Source: Dermatemys mawii | Taxonomy: Eukaryota > Chordata > Testudines > Dermatemydidae | Length of the DNA: 64,000 nt | Direction of reading: 5' to 3' | Assembly: GCA_007922305.1 (NCBI GenBank) | Contig: ML677334.1 | Coordinates: 16,748,344-16,812,343, forward strand | Shown: in pieces, positions 10,669-20,862 of the stretch | How the letters are laid out: every line of letters starts with the position of its first letter | Position numbering within the stretch: position 1 is the first letter of the stretch | Program-made: the position numbers and the translations under genes | Notes under the pieces: model-generated | What the model was told of the DNA's origin: nothing | Database searches by the model: none | What the model saw: the letters and a program-made list of their open reading frames with translations, nothing else

Positions 10669-10974
10669 AGGGATTGCTGGGATATACCAAAAAGCATCAT
10701 GGGTAGTTCAAACAGGACATAGAATGCCCCGCAAGTGACGCCCCCCCTACCACAAGCCATTGCGCCAGATCAGGAAGAGGTGTACTGTGGGATACATGCC
10801 CTAATGCGCTGCTCTTAATGCCGTATTAAGTGCCGCAAATGTGGCCATGCTATAACGCTGGAGCATCTCAGTGTGGACATACAATAGCGCTATTATTATT
10901 GCTGTATAAGGCGAGTGCTATAAGCAATAGCGCTATAATTTTGTAAGTGTAACCATACCCTAAGCCCGTAGTCT

Positions 10975-11125
10975 GTGGGTCACAACCCAAAATTGGGTCA
11001 CCAGAATGTTTCAAAGGGTTATGTGAAAGGCCTGGGTTGGAGGGTCAGGTCCTGGCCCATGTGAGGCAATGTTTTGCAATGTATGGTCTTCAACAGGGAG
11101 AGCTCCCCCAGGTCAAGGGGTTGTG
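10975..11125 (+). repeat. hAT-like repeat fragment
   Basis: 'tgtgggtcacaacccaaaattgggtcacc' followed by 'ggagggtcaggtcctggcc' resembles a dispersed hAT-type element. It starts just outside the right end of the composite Harbinger locus. The family match is from memory, and no terminal repeats are defined. Confidence 0.35.
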
Positions 11126-11439
11126 AAGGAGAATAGATTTTCATCAGAGGAGGCATTCACACCATATTTACATTTAACTCAGGATGATTTAAAAAAATAT
11201 TGAGTATAGAGGTGGCTTAAGCTATTCCCAACAAATAACTAATTCGTCACTACCCAATGAATACAGACTCAGCTGTGTGCATTGTCGCCAGCTCTTTCGG
11301 TTTTATCCTGAGTATCACAATATTTTTTGTGCAGCTCCTTGCATTAAATGATTATATGAGAATCTCAACTTTTATTTCAAAAAGAAGGGGGGGAAATGTC
11401 TAGGGCTTATGGTTGCAGAGAGAAGCTTGAAAATGAGCC

Positions 11440-11600
11440 CAAAGGCTCAAACCAAAAAGGAAATAAAAGAATACAAAAAGTATTTTTAATCTCATGGTTT
11501 TTTAAAACAACTTCATGATTGTTTTGAGGATTGGCTTATGATTTCTGAGTGGCAATACTCTGTGCCTTTAGACCAATGTTGCAGTTTTGCACCAACCCTA
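11440..11600 (+). repeat. Dispersed repeat, 'ctcatgatt…ggcaatactctgtg' family (copy 1)
   Basis: 'aatctcatggtttttt', 'cttatgatttctgagtggcaatactctgtg' match the segment at about 13917-14015 with substitutions. A related copy on the opposite strand appears near 28440-28525 ('caccagagttggcaac'). Class unknown; no coding seen. Confidence 0.5.
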
Positions 11601-13860
11601 ATGATTCTACAGGGGATATGTGGATTGGACAGTCCCTCCCATACTCTACTCTGGAAGACCAATCAAATCCATAGGTCCGTTAGGGGAAGGGTGTGTGGGC
11701 AGGGGAGAGGGAACACGGCTCCACCTCCTCCCTGCCTACTTTGAGCTATCTTGCACTGGAGAGGTTGCATGAAGCAGTTCCTGTGCTTCAGGGACCACAA
11801 TATCTTCAATTTGCATGCTGCTGCTGCACAGAGACACAAGAGAACAGGGGATAAGGGCGAGAGCTCCATGCACCCTATCACGCCTTGCATATCAGGGAAG
11901 CAGCAAGGCATAATATGGCTCTATATAATTAGTCAATTAATACTAGAGTGATCACTGTTATTAGTGGGAGTACCTATAATTACATACAGCCACACTCGTA
12001 GCTTTCATTAACTGCACCATGGTGATAACTGCCAGCAGACTGCCTTCCACTCCATGTTAGCTTGACTAGTGGGTTCAAATGATCAAAGGTCTCTTTGGTA
12101 CCATGGAGAAGTGCAAAAAAGAACCTGTTATGTGTAGCAGATAAGCAGTTTGCCCTCTCTGTTTCTTTTCTCGTGATGATGCTGATGTTTTTCAAGGTGC
12201 AGCACCTTTTGAGGAGTTCCAGTTGGTGGAAAGAAGCAATCGCTGCTATTGGAGGGAGGGGAATAGAGTTTTCCCTCCCAAGAACAGCACAGGTTCAAAG
12301 CACCAGTGAACAAACCAGGTTGGGGTAACTTGCAGGGGTGCCCTCCAGAGCAATGCTATAGAAAATACTAGTTGTGGAGAGAACAGGAACAATGCCTTGT
12401 ACAAGCAGGATCCTGGCAATGAGAGCTAAGTTCATGAAGATCCTTGGAACATGGACGTAAGCATAATTATTTATTTTCCTAGTGTAAGCATGTAGGAAGG
12501 GTTGCCCATTGTGATCCCTTCTCCACAGGTTGCAGCTCAGAACTCACTTCCAATGCAGTGTATCATTGTTATCCAGACCTGCACATTGGGCATGCCACTT
12601 CCTGAAAAATGCATCTACAAAGTGATCCCAATGCAGAGAGCTGCCTAAGTAACTTATTGCATTCTAATAATATAAATATGTAAACATTACCCATTGGACG
12701 TCTTATTGATCCTCAATACCAAACATGACATTATTATTAATAAAAATGTAATGAGGTCTTATAAAATAATAAGATATTAACCTAAGTAACACTAACAAAT
12801 TGCAAAGCTTATCATAAAACTGAAAAGAACTAATCAAACACTGTGCTCTTTGTTCATACCAGGAACAGTCAGGAATCATGCATAATGTAACAGTGCAACT
12901 GCTAACAACCTCCTCATGAAGATAATTTAAGCCAGAGCTGGGCAAGCTCCAGAAAATTTGCCTAGAGAGCAAACTCCTTTCTTGTCTCTCTACCTTTAAA
13001 CAAAACAGTTCTCTGGTTTCATCTGTCTCATCAGCCAAGGTGAGTCTTATTAAAAGGCAATGGATCCTTTTAAAAGTTAAGAAAAATATGAACAGCTCAT
13101 GAATAATACAAGTAAAAACAACTAGCTCTGTCTAGAGAACTAGGAGGGAAAAAAAAACGTTAGGATCTGTTGCCAATTGTTATTCCTATAATGGAAAGTA
13201 TTGTACTGAGAAAAAGAGTTTAGGAAAAGTCCAAGGGACATCCCCAAGGGGTATTAGATAGTGAACTATTCAGGACAGGAATCATCATATTCTATGTCTT
13301 GTAAACTATCACATATATTTACAATTTACAGAAATAATATATGTTAATATAATATCATATTAATGACTAGAATAATCATAATAATTAGTAAAGGGCCTAC
13401 AAATGAGCTGCTTGTATGCTATGGCTCAAAAAGAAGCTGGGAAGGGGAACTAGTGAAGCTGCTGAGTTGGGAGGACAGAAAGGGCCAACTGGCTCCAGGC
13501 TGGGAAGAGGCTTCCCAGAAGTTCCTACTGCTGTCCCTATGGCAGTTCCTCTGTAGCTGGTGCCTGTGCTCCTCTCCCACCACCTCAGCAGCTGATGTCC
13601 TGTGTGACGCCACTTCCTGCCTCCCACCCAGGTGCCATTACCTGTCCTGTTCCCCATCTCACTCAGGTGGTGTGTGGTCCTGCCTCTCTCCAGGGCTGGG
13701 TTTCTCCACTGCAACCCACAATGGCTGGAAGGAGGGACTGGACCGGGCAGCGGAGTACTGCCTGCTCCCCAGTGGCTGGCCCAATCTCATGCAACACAGT
13801 TACAACTCCAGTCCCTCCTGTAGTTCTCCTTCTCACCACTGTAAGATATTGTAGATCCAC
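11601..13860. other. No gene recognised
   Basis: Several reading frames reach 70-160 codons on both strands (for example around 13363-13854), but they overlap each other, lack recognisable domains and have no codon bias that I can see. I treat them as chance frames in a locally GC-rich stretch. Confidence 0.45.
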
Positions 13861-13899
13861 GAAGCAGAAAACAGTTGTGGGGGAGAAACTTAAAACCCA

Positions 13900-14020
13900 G
13901 AAGGAAAAAGAAAAAAACATTATTTTAATCTCCTAATTTTTAAGCCAATCTCATGATTTTTTGAAGGGGGTGGACTCATGATTTTTGAATGATTGGGACT
14001 GGCAATACTGTGTATGTTTT
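13900..14020 (+). repeat. Dispersed repeat, 'ctcatgatt…ggcaatactg' family (copy 2)
   Basis: Reads 'aagccaatctcatgattttt', 'ggactcatgatttttgaatg', 'ggactggcaatactgtg'. It pairs with the copy at 11440-11600 in the same orientation. Confidence 0.5.
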
Positions 14021-14074
14021 ATGGTGGCCTCAAATGAGATCAGGACCCTCTTGTTCTAGGCCCTGGAGATAGTA

Positions 14075-14215
14075 AGAGAGTCGCAGTCACCAAAGAGTTC
14101 ACAATTCACAAACAGAAAAAGGATAGAAAAGGAAACAGAGGGAGAGAGATGTAAAGTGACTTGTGCAATGTCTCACAACAGGTCAGTGACAGAGTCAGGA
14201 ATAAATCCCAGGCCA
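14075..14215 (-). repeat. MIR-type SINE fragment
   Basis: Read on the plus strand, 'aggaaacagagggagagaga' then 'gtaaagtgacttgtgcaatg', 'tcacaacaggtcagtgacag' and 'agtcaggaataaatcccag' follow the reverse complement of the MIR core. MIRs are old tRNA-derived SINEs shared by amniotes. Confidence 0.7.
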
Positions 14216-14232
14216 AATCTCAAATCAAACCT

Positions 14233-14592
14233 GACAACCATATTGCGTCAGACCAGTCGTCCACCTAGCCCAGTATCCTGTCTTCTGTTCTTTATTATAG
14301 TTTCAACCAATATACCTGGTACTGAAGTTAGGCTTACCAACCTGTAATTGCCAGGATTCTGGAACTTTTTTTAAAAAAAAAGTGGCATCACACTAGCTAT
14401 CTTCCAGTCATCTGTTACAGAAGCTGATTTAAGCAACCAATTACATTCCGCAGTTAGTAGTTCTGCAAATTCACATTTGAGTTCCTTCGGAACTCTGAGG
14501 TGAATACCATCTGGTCCTGGTGACTTATTACTGTTTAATTTATCAATTTGTTCCAAAACATCCTCCTCCTGATACCCTTTTAATTTAGCTCT
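14233..14592 (-). pseudogene. CR1-clade LINE reverse-transcriptase fragment joined to its 3' end
   Basis: On the minus strand the frame reads LEQIDKLNSNKSPGPDGIH (SPGPDG is the hallmark of CR1/L2-clade RT), then ELLTAECNWLLKSASVTDDW. After a short break it continues with NPGNYRLVSLTSVPG and ETIIKNR. It then passes straight into 'agacaggatactgggctag', which is normally near the LINE's 3' terminus. The rest of ORF2 is missing, so this is an internally deleted copy or two abutting fragments. The enzyme would have copied LINE RNA at the target site; this copy is dead. Confidence 0.85.
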
Positions 14593-15327
14593 GACCTGCT
14601 AGGAAAAATTAATAATCACTGCTGGAGCCCAGACAAGCACTCTCAGTTTATACCTTTAAACATGAATCAATGTGAATTCTCTGTCTTTGGCTTCTTCCCC
14701 ACCAGTAATTCAGATAAAAGATTCTCTTCCTGACTGGAATTTGACAGGCACAGGTGGTACCACCAGATGCAGGTTTGTTCAGTGTTCTTGGCTCAGCAAC
14801 TGCCCTTGTTTTTTCCCCCAAGATCTTTTTAGTGACGGTGAAGAAGCAAAAAGGGATGAGGAAACATAACAAACCCTTGGTGTTCTTGTTCAGCTGTTTA
14901 GTAATCACAGTGGGTGTCCTGAAGTTGCTATTCAGCATTTATTCACAAAATACCATAATAGGTTATTCTTGCAGATCTTGACCAAGCTCCACTGACGTCA
15001 ATGGTAGTTTGTCACTGATTTCATGAAAGCAAAATTGGATCCAGAGAGGGTGGGGAGGTACATTTTAGGAAGAGATAGGTAAAATAGTTTGGATGTAATA
15101 GCAACTGGCCAAAAGCAGCAGTAGGAAAAAAAATCAAATTTGAATTGGGATAGTTTTAAAGTTCAAAAATATTTCATTAAATGCATATTTCATTTTATAG
15201 TTCAATGTTTCTCTTTCCTTGAATGGACTAGAGGCAGAAGTGCAAAGGTACTCTGAGAAATACTGTTTTTCTGGTATTTCCACCCATGTCTGGGGTCTCA
15301 AAGCACTTGGAACAAAAGACACAATGA

Positions 15328-15392
15328 GTGAAATCCTGGCCCATTGAATCAAAGGCAAAACTCCCATTACTTCAATGAGGCCAGAATTTCAC
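15328..15392. repeat. Short palindromic repeat, 65 bp
   Basis: 'gtgaaatcctggcccattga' is mirrored by 'tcaatgaggccagaatttcac'. Similar palindromes of this kind are frequent in reptile introns and intergenic DNA. It is too short to assign to a superfamily. Confidence 0.6.
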
Positions 15393-16224
15393 CCACAACA
15401 GTTCATATCACACAGGACTGAAGGGCTCCAGGTATGATGTTCTCCCCAGGAGTGGGACTTGTGGAATCGATCTTGCCATTAAGGTTGAAAGGCTGGCTTC
15501 AGTTCTAATTTGGAATCGTGTGCAAACTTGATTGACATACAAAATCATGTGCTATGAACTTGACTGACCTACATGAAATAGCTCTGAGACTGGCCTACTG
15601 AAATGGCTCTGAAATTCTGCTTGGCCATAACTATATTCTGAAAATATCTCCTAAATTCCCCTTAAATTCAGCATGCTTTGATAAACAGAAAAATATTGTG
15701 CTATAGTGTACCCCAGAATTATGATATATAACTGATAAGTAGCAGGGGAGCTTCCCCAATTTCCTCTTTACAGTTTCACCCATTCCTATATGCAAAACAC
15801 TTAATAAAATAGATCATGGCCCCAAACTCTGATATATGTCATTTTATGGCCGTAAATTTTATGTATCAAATAGGCATAATATCAAGCCAATTAGTACTCT
15901 ATAAGTGAAGATCCAGACATAGGGCCTTAGATATTCATAACTGGATTTAAAAAAAAAAATACAATATTTGAAAAAACACCCCAGAGCAAGAATTAGGAAA
16001 AGAATTAGGAAATGGAAATCCCAAAGAATTAGGAAAACCTTTAGATAAATGTATGTCACATGCTACAAATGCACAAAGTACTTGTAAATTACACACTTAA
16101 GGCCCAGCACTACCCATTGATGATGGGGAGTTTGTGCAGTGGTGATAAAAAAAATTACTAAACTTTTAGGATTCATAAAGAAGGAGATAGAAAAACTTAT
16201 ATTGAAAATGACACAATTCAGTTA

Positions 16225-17022
16225 TTTAAATTAATGGTATTCCATCAGCTGAAATACAAGTTTCATTTCTGGTCATCCAAACTTCAAAGATAAAGTAGAA
16301 GTACAAGGAATTCAGAGATAGATGACAGAAGTGATTAGAGAGAGACAAGATAGGTGTGAGATGATATTTGTTATTGGACCAACTTATGTTGGTGAAAGGT
16401 ATAAGCTTTTGAGCTGCACAGAGCTCTTCTTCAGATCAATGATTAGAGGCAAGGAAAGATTCTCTGTTTGAAGACAGAGTCAAATGAACAGGACTGTTTA
16501 GTTTAGGAAAGAAACCAAAAAGGAGGATACTAAAAAAAGGTGTATAAAAGAATGGTTGACATACAGAGGCTAACTGGAAGCTCTTGCTTATCCTCTTTCT
16601 ATAGGCACAAGGACATATTCACAGATAGTGAAAGGCAATAAATATAAAACAGATACAAGGAAACATCACACCACATAACTGAGCTGTGGAACTCATTGCT
16701 ACAAGATGTCACTGAGGCCCAGAGCATAGTAGAATTCAGAAGACTATTTTTTTCCCATGACTAACAAATATATTGAGAGTTTCAGTATTTAAGACAAAAC
16801 ATTGTTTTAGAAGTGATATGAGCTTTCGTAGATCCGAACATAAGTCAATGACTGTCTAGGGTTAGAAAGAAATTTCCTTATGGGATGTATGTTTTACTTC
16901 AACTGTTTTTTTGCAACTTTTCCTGAGTCGGATGGTACCAGTCTCTGTCAGAGAAAGGACACCAGACTAGATGGACCACTGATGTGATCTAGTATAGCAA
17001 TTCCTATATTCCTAAATTTTAA
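16225..17022 (+). mobile_element. CR1 LINE 3' portion, interrupted by a retroposed insert
   Basis: The right part follows the CR1 C-terminal and 3' UTR pattern: 'ctgtggaactcattgctaca', 'gatgtcactgaggcccagag', 'ggttagaaagaaatttcctt', 'gtctctgtcagagaaagg', 'ctagatggaccactg'. Coding is destroyed. A 99-bp unit at 16341-16439 is inserted, with the 9-bp duplication TGATTAGAG on each side (16332-16340 and 16440-16448), so it landed after the CR1. Confidence 0.75.
16341..16439 (-). mobile_element. Retroposed tail of a Penelope-like-type repeat, with hammerhead-like core
   Basis: On the minus strand: CTGAAGA, an A, a GAGCTC…AGCTC hairpin, then AAAAGCTTAT and 'accaacataagttggtccaa'. The unit is flanked by the perfect 9-bp TSD TGATTAGAG and lies within a CR1 3' end. 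A second copy is at 50861-50928. The order CUGANGA, stem II, GAAA is the hammerhead ribozyme core; here the G of GAAA has become A, so this copy is probably inactive. The Penelope link is from memory of where such motifs occur. Confidence 0.55.
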
Positions 17023-18345
17023 CAAAACATTTGAAAGAAAAGTGTCAAATTCTATAATATTCTATAATGAACAATTAAAGTTTTGGACTCTACCTGGACT
17101 ACAGTATATGAATTATATATGAGGGTAGGTGTATTTCCCCCCCTTAAATTCAAGGACTATGTGATGAATGCTATGTCTAGAAGCAAAAGAGCGAAGTTCT
17201 TTGTGGGGGAGAGGCTAACCTGTTTTTTCCTTTTCTCCTTCAACCTTGTTTCTTTATATACCAAGCCTTCTGAAACATGTTCACCATAGCTGTGATGCAC
17301 ATTCCACACTACTTACAATATTTTGCTCAGAAAGTTTGATAGGAAATAAGCATCTCTATCACTTATGGGTAATGGCCAAACCACTCGAGGAGACAAATCT
17401 ATCTACTAAGTTCTAATACTATACTCATTACCATGCCATCTGAATGCTTTACAATGAAAAATAAGTTAAAAGTGGGGAAAAAATTCTTGTGCCTCTTGTT
17501 CTTCTTACCTTATGATGTGTTTGGAGGTTTTTTGGTCTTAATGGCTTTATCTGTACATGTATATATAATATCTTCATATTTATAAATATGTATATAGCTG
17601 TGATTCCATTCCATGCTTCTAACTAGTGTGTGTCTTTGAGGATGTAGAGATGGCATTCATTAAAATGAGATTTTCAGGATAAGACAATGAAGAACTGCAG
17701 ACTTTCAAACCCCCTAAAAAGGGAAGAAAACATATATGTATATTTTACTTTATGTCATAGCAGGTTGTATATCTTTGTATCTCATTTCATAAAAGGCACA
17801 ACAATTGTTCTTTTAAAGTCTAACTTGCAATAAGCACAGCTCCACTTTGGCATTTGATCAAACTCAACTGGTCTTTAGTGTTAGGACCAAACAGTTTTCC
17901 CACTGATTGCAATGGGAACTTCAAAAACAGCTTTTAAACACAGGGTAAATCCTACAGACCCTATACGTGCTCTTATTTCTCCTTTGTCCATATTTGTTTT
18001 CTGTTTTGTTTTAATGAAGGCATTTATGCTTTGCACTTGAAACATGAAAAATGCCTTTCCATTTGGCCTACCTACTCTTCTTTCAGCTTGTCCCAAATCT
18101 GCCATCACTGGGCATGCTGCATTTCCGTTGGCTTTATCTGTAGCTACATAAATAAATAATGACAAGATATGGCTTTGTAGTGATGCCTGTTTGTCAATAG
18201 CAGACTGGGGGAATAGTGCATTATTCAAGCAAAAAACTTGGAGAAAAAAACAAACTGTTTTCTGTTCATTTACTAAGTAAATTGTTATTAAAATAACATG
18301 CAAACACTGTATAACCCTTCTGCCAGATGGAGCCAGCAGCAACCA
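17023..18345. other. No gene recognised
   Basis: AT-rich DNA with TA-rich runs around 17550-17600. A 153-codon minus-strand frame at 17881-18342 has no domain that I recognise and sits in low-complexity AT sequence. I do not call it a gene. Confidence 0.45.
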
Positions 18346-18349
18346 GGAC

Positions 18350-19265
18350 CAGGTTCAATACCTAAGGGTTCATTTCCAATGATACCACACAGAACCACTT
18401 AAGCCCCCACTCAGTAACCTCAGAAATTTACACGCTACCCTGAGTGTCTCTGAGAGGCAATACTTCCCCACTCGCAAGCACGGAGTCTGAGTGTAGAAAA
18501 TAAACTTTTAATAAAAGATGGGAGGTAACTTGGCATTAATTTGGGAAAACATTGCAAAAGGGGTTCATAAATATAAACCATGATTAGAAGACCCACCACA
18601 AAGTAGGTTGGACAGTGTCCTTTCCCCCTCAGGTTCTTAAGTCCAGCAACCCAAAAGCCCCCTTCAGGTGCCCAACAGTTGCTGTCCTGAGCTCTGTACT
18701 GATCCGGAGTTCAGAGGTGCACCTGCAGAGTTCATCTCCTACCCTGGGGGAAAGGTGGGGGTAAAGAGACACCTTATTTGCTCCATTGCTCGGGCACTCG
18801 CTCGCCGCCTATCTCTGCTAGCCATCCTTCTGGCCACTCACTGGTTGCTCCACCGGCCACTTGTTAACCACTCTCGCCATGCCTTTTGGCTGCCATCCTG
18901 CTGGCCACCTGCTCACTGCTCTAGTCACTCCTCTACACCAGTTGCCTTGCTGGTCGCTCGTCATCCCTCTACCAGTCACCCTGCTGGCCACTCATCACAC
19001 TTCACTACCACCACCCTGCTAGCTGCTTGTTGCACTTCTCCGCCTCACCAGCCACTCATTCACCAGCTGATTGTCAATCACCATCTGCTCTCAACTGCCT
19101 CTTTGCTGTAATCACCACACATCAGTCTCTTAGTAATTTCCAGTTCTGGGCAGGCAGGACAGAAACCCAGTCCCACCAGCACGGGTTTCAGTTCTGATTG
19201 AGCAATTTAACCTAACAAAAGAGGCTCCTAATGAAGCCTATTTAGCTCTTTGAATGGGTGGGGGG
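18350..19265. repeat. LTR-like dispersed repeat with GC-rich 'ggccactc' minisatellite
   Basis: The first part has 'aaataaacttttaataaaag' and 'ccagcaacccaaaagccccc'. From about 18790 to 19100 it becomes imperfect tandem units around 'ctggccactc' and 'ctgctagc', then 'taatcaccacacatcagtct' and 'caccagcacgggtttcag'. I recall a very similar order of blocks as a recurrent turtle repeat, possibly an LTR. That assignment is uncertain. Frames through it are repeat-encoded. Confidence 0.4.
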
Positions 19266-19317
19266 AGGCAGGGGGGCACAGGTTGAATTAGTCTTAGAGA
19301 GGACCCTTGTTGAGGCT

Positions 19318-19440
19318 CTGAAGAAGTGGGGTTTTATCCATAAAAATCTATGCTCAAATAAACCAGTTAGTTTCTAAGATGCCACCAGACTCCTCCTTGT
19401 TTTTGTAGATACCGAATAACATGGCCATGCCTCTGACACC
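19318..19440 (+). mobile_element. Penelope-like-type retroelement tail with degenerate hammerhead-like core
   Basis: CTGAAGA at 19318-19324 is followed by an A, GTGG…CCAT (weak hairpin), AAAAA where GAAA is expected, 'tctatgctcaaataaa', then 'gttagtttctaagatgccac', 'agactcctccttgtttttgt' and 'taacatggccatgcctctga'. This is the 3' end of a family very common in turtles and crocodilians. The hammerhead reading and the Penelope link are inferences. Confidence 0.55.
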
Positions 19441-19699
19441 CATTGAGGATGTGTAGTCTCATAGTTTAGAGACCTCTCTGTTGCCCCCTCACAAAGCTCT
19501 GATGTTTGTGCCCTTGGCTTCCTGGGGTTCTTTCAATTAAGGGTGACCCTCTCTTTTGGGAGAGGTTAAGCACAGTCCTGCTTTTCTGTATTCTCACAAT
19601 AATTACAACCTTGGTGACCATACTTCATTACCCCTTCAGATAGTACTAACATAATTTGTACCAAACCCTAGCCAAGTTGATCACTTTGATACCATAGTA

Positions 19700-20141
19700 C
19701 AGTGAAGCCCCGCTATAACGCGACCGAGGGGATCCAAGAAAGCCCATTGCGCTAAATGAGGGGTTGTGTTATAGCAGGGTCCCACTCCCGGCAGGCTGGG
19801 GCTGCAACTTCTCTCCCCACTGCCCAGCAAGGGAGAGAATCTGCGGCCCCAGGCCTGCTGGGGACAGAGAACTCCAGGGCTGCAGAAGTTCTCTCTGGAA
19901 GCCGTTGCCCACACGCCTGCCGGGGAGAGACGCCCTGCCCCACCGTCCCCAGCCTGCAGTCTGGAGTTCTCTGTCCCTGGCAGGGGAGGCTGTAGCTTCT
20001 CTCCGTGCTGCCCAGCACGGGAGAGAAGCCGAGGCCCCCATGCCTGCCAGGGTCAGAGAGCAAGGACTTGGGAGCCACAGTATAATTGCACTATATCCAG
20101 ATTCACGTTATACCGGGGTGTGTTTTACCGGGGCTCCACTG
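19700..20141. mobile_element. Tigger/mariner-like MITE with GC-rich core, 442 bp
   Basis: It begins CAGTGAAGCCCCGCTATAAC and ends with the mirrored CGGGGCTCCACTG, flanked by TA on both sides (19698-19699, 20142-20143). CAGT-type ends and a TA target are typical of pogo/Tigger elements. The core is CpG- and GC-rich and encodes overlapping chance frames on both strands. No transposase is present. Confidence 0.75.
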
Positions 20142-20862
20142 TATCTACTAAATATGTAAGCACAGTAGGAACACACCCAAGTCTCTACCCTTTCCAGCTA
20201 GCTGTCAGGGAGGCATTCATTCAGATCCTGCTTATATCTGCATACTTGAATTAAATTAATCACAGTTCTTTAATTTTAATTTCTTTTGCTTATAAATCAT
20301 AAGATGGGAGAAACTTGGCAAAAATGTTGCCAAGCAAACTCAGCAATAACTTGGCTTGGGGGATGTGTTTTCTTTCTGTTTGTAACATTGTAAAACTTTG
20401 TTTCCAAAACAGAGAAATAAAACTAACACTAACAGCATAGCAGCATTTTACACAGCAAATCAGAGTGCTAATTACTGAGCAAAATCCTGCATCCCTTTTG
20501 CAAGACAACTTTGCAATATAACAGCCAGTCACTAGCATTGGAACTGAGATTTGTGCATTACAAAGTACTGTAGCTCTATGGGATTTTCATTCTGCTTTGC
20601 TAGACACGGAATTACATTGCTCACCTGCAAGCTAAGCAAGGGCTGTGGGAGGTCCTTCATGTAACATAACCTGTGAAAGGGAGGGGGAGAAAGAGGAGCA
20701 GGATCTGCACTTCCTGTGTTCTGCAAGCATTTCCTGTATCCCAACCTTTATACACATAACCTGTGAAACCAATGTGAGCTAAGAACCACCCAGTGAAGCA
20801 CGAGAATATGCTTCTTACACCTCCTACACCACAAAAGAAATGTGTGAGCAAGCTATATTGTA

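Larger units (their letters stand above)
6592..10960. mobile_element. PIF/Harbinger DNA transposon, two-gene, near-intact, 4369 bp
   Basis: The left end GGCCATGGTTACACTGGC and the right end GTGTAACCATACCC form imperfect terminal inverted repeats. Both are flanked by TAA (6589-6591 and 10961-10963), the 3-bp TWA target duplication typical of the superfamily. Inside are a spliced Myb/SANT-like gene on the plus strand and a DDE transposase on the minus strand, converging near 9225-9240. This is the standard autonomous Harbinger layout. Only a few lesions separate both genes from full coding capacity, so this copy is probably young. It cannot make its own transposase, but its ends look usable in trans. 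Confidence 0.93.
5934..10967. mobile_element. Older PIF/Harbinger MITE, split by a later Harbinger insertion
   Basis: The left end at 5934 reads GGGCTTGATTACACTGGCAC after a TTA triplet. The body runs to 6588, where the right terminal repeat starts as GTGTAAC. It is interrupted after TAA (6589-6591) by the 4.37-kb element. After that element the sequence resumes with TAA then GCCC (10961-10967), which completes the mirror of the left end. Without the insertion the MITE is about 660 bp and encodes nothing evident. The flanking triplets are TTA (5931-5933) and GTA (10968-10970), a TWA-type target site with one change. The insert hit a TAA inside this element's own terminal repeat. Confidence 0.85.

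Noticed and set aside
13363..13854. 163-codon plus-strand frame
   Set aside because: Low-complexity Ser/Cys-rich translation with competing frames on both strands and no family resemblance.
17881..18342. 153-codon minus-strand frame
   Set aside because: AT-rich sequence, no domain or splice context.
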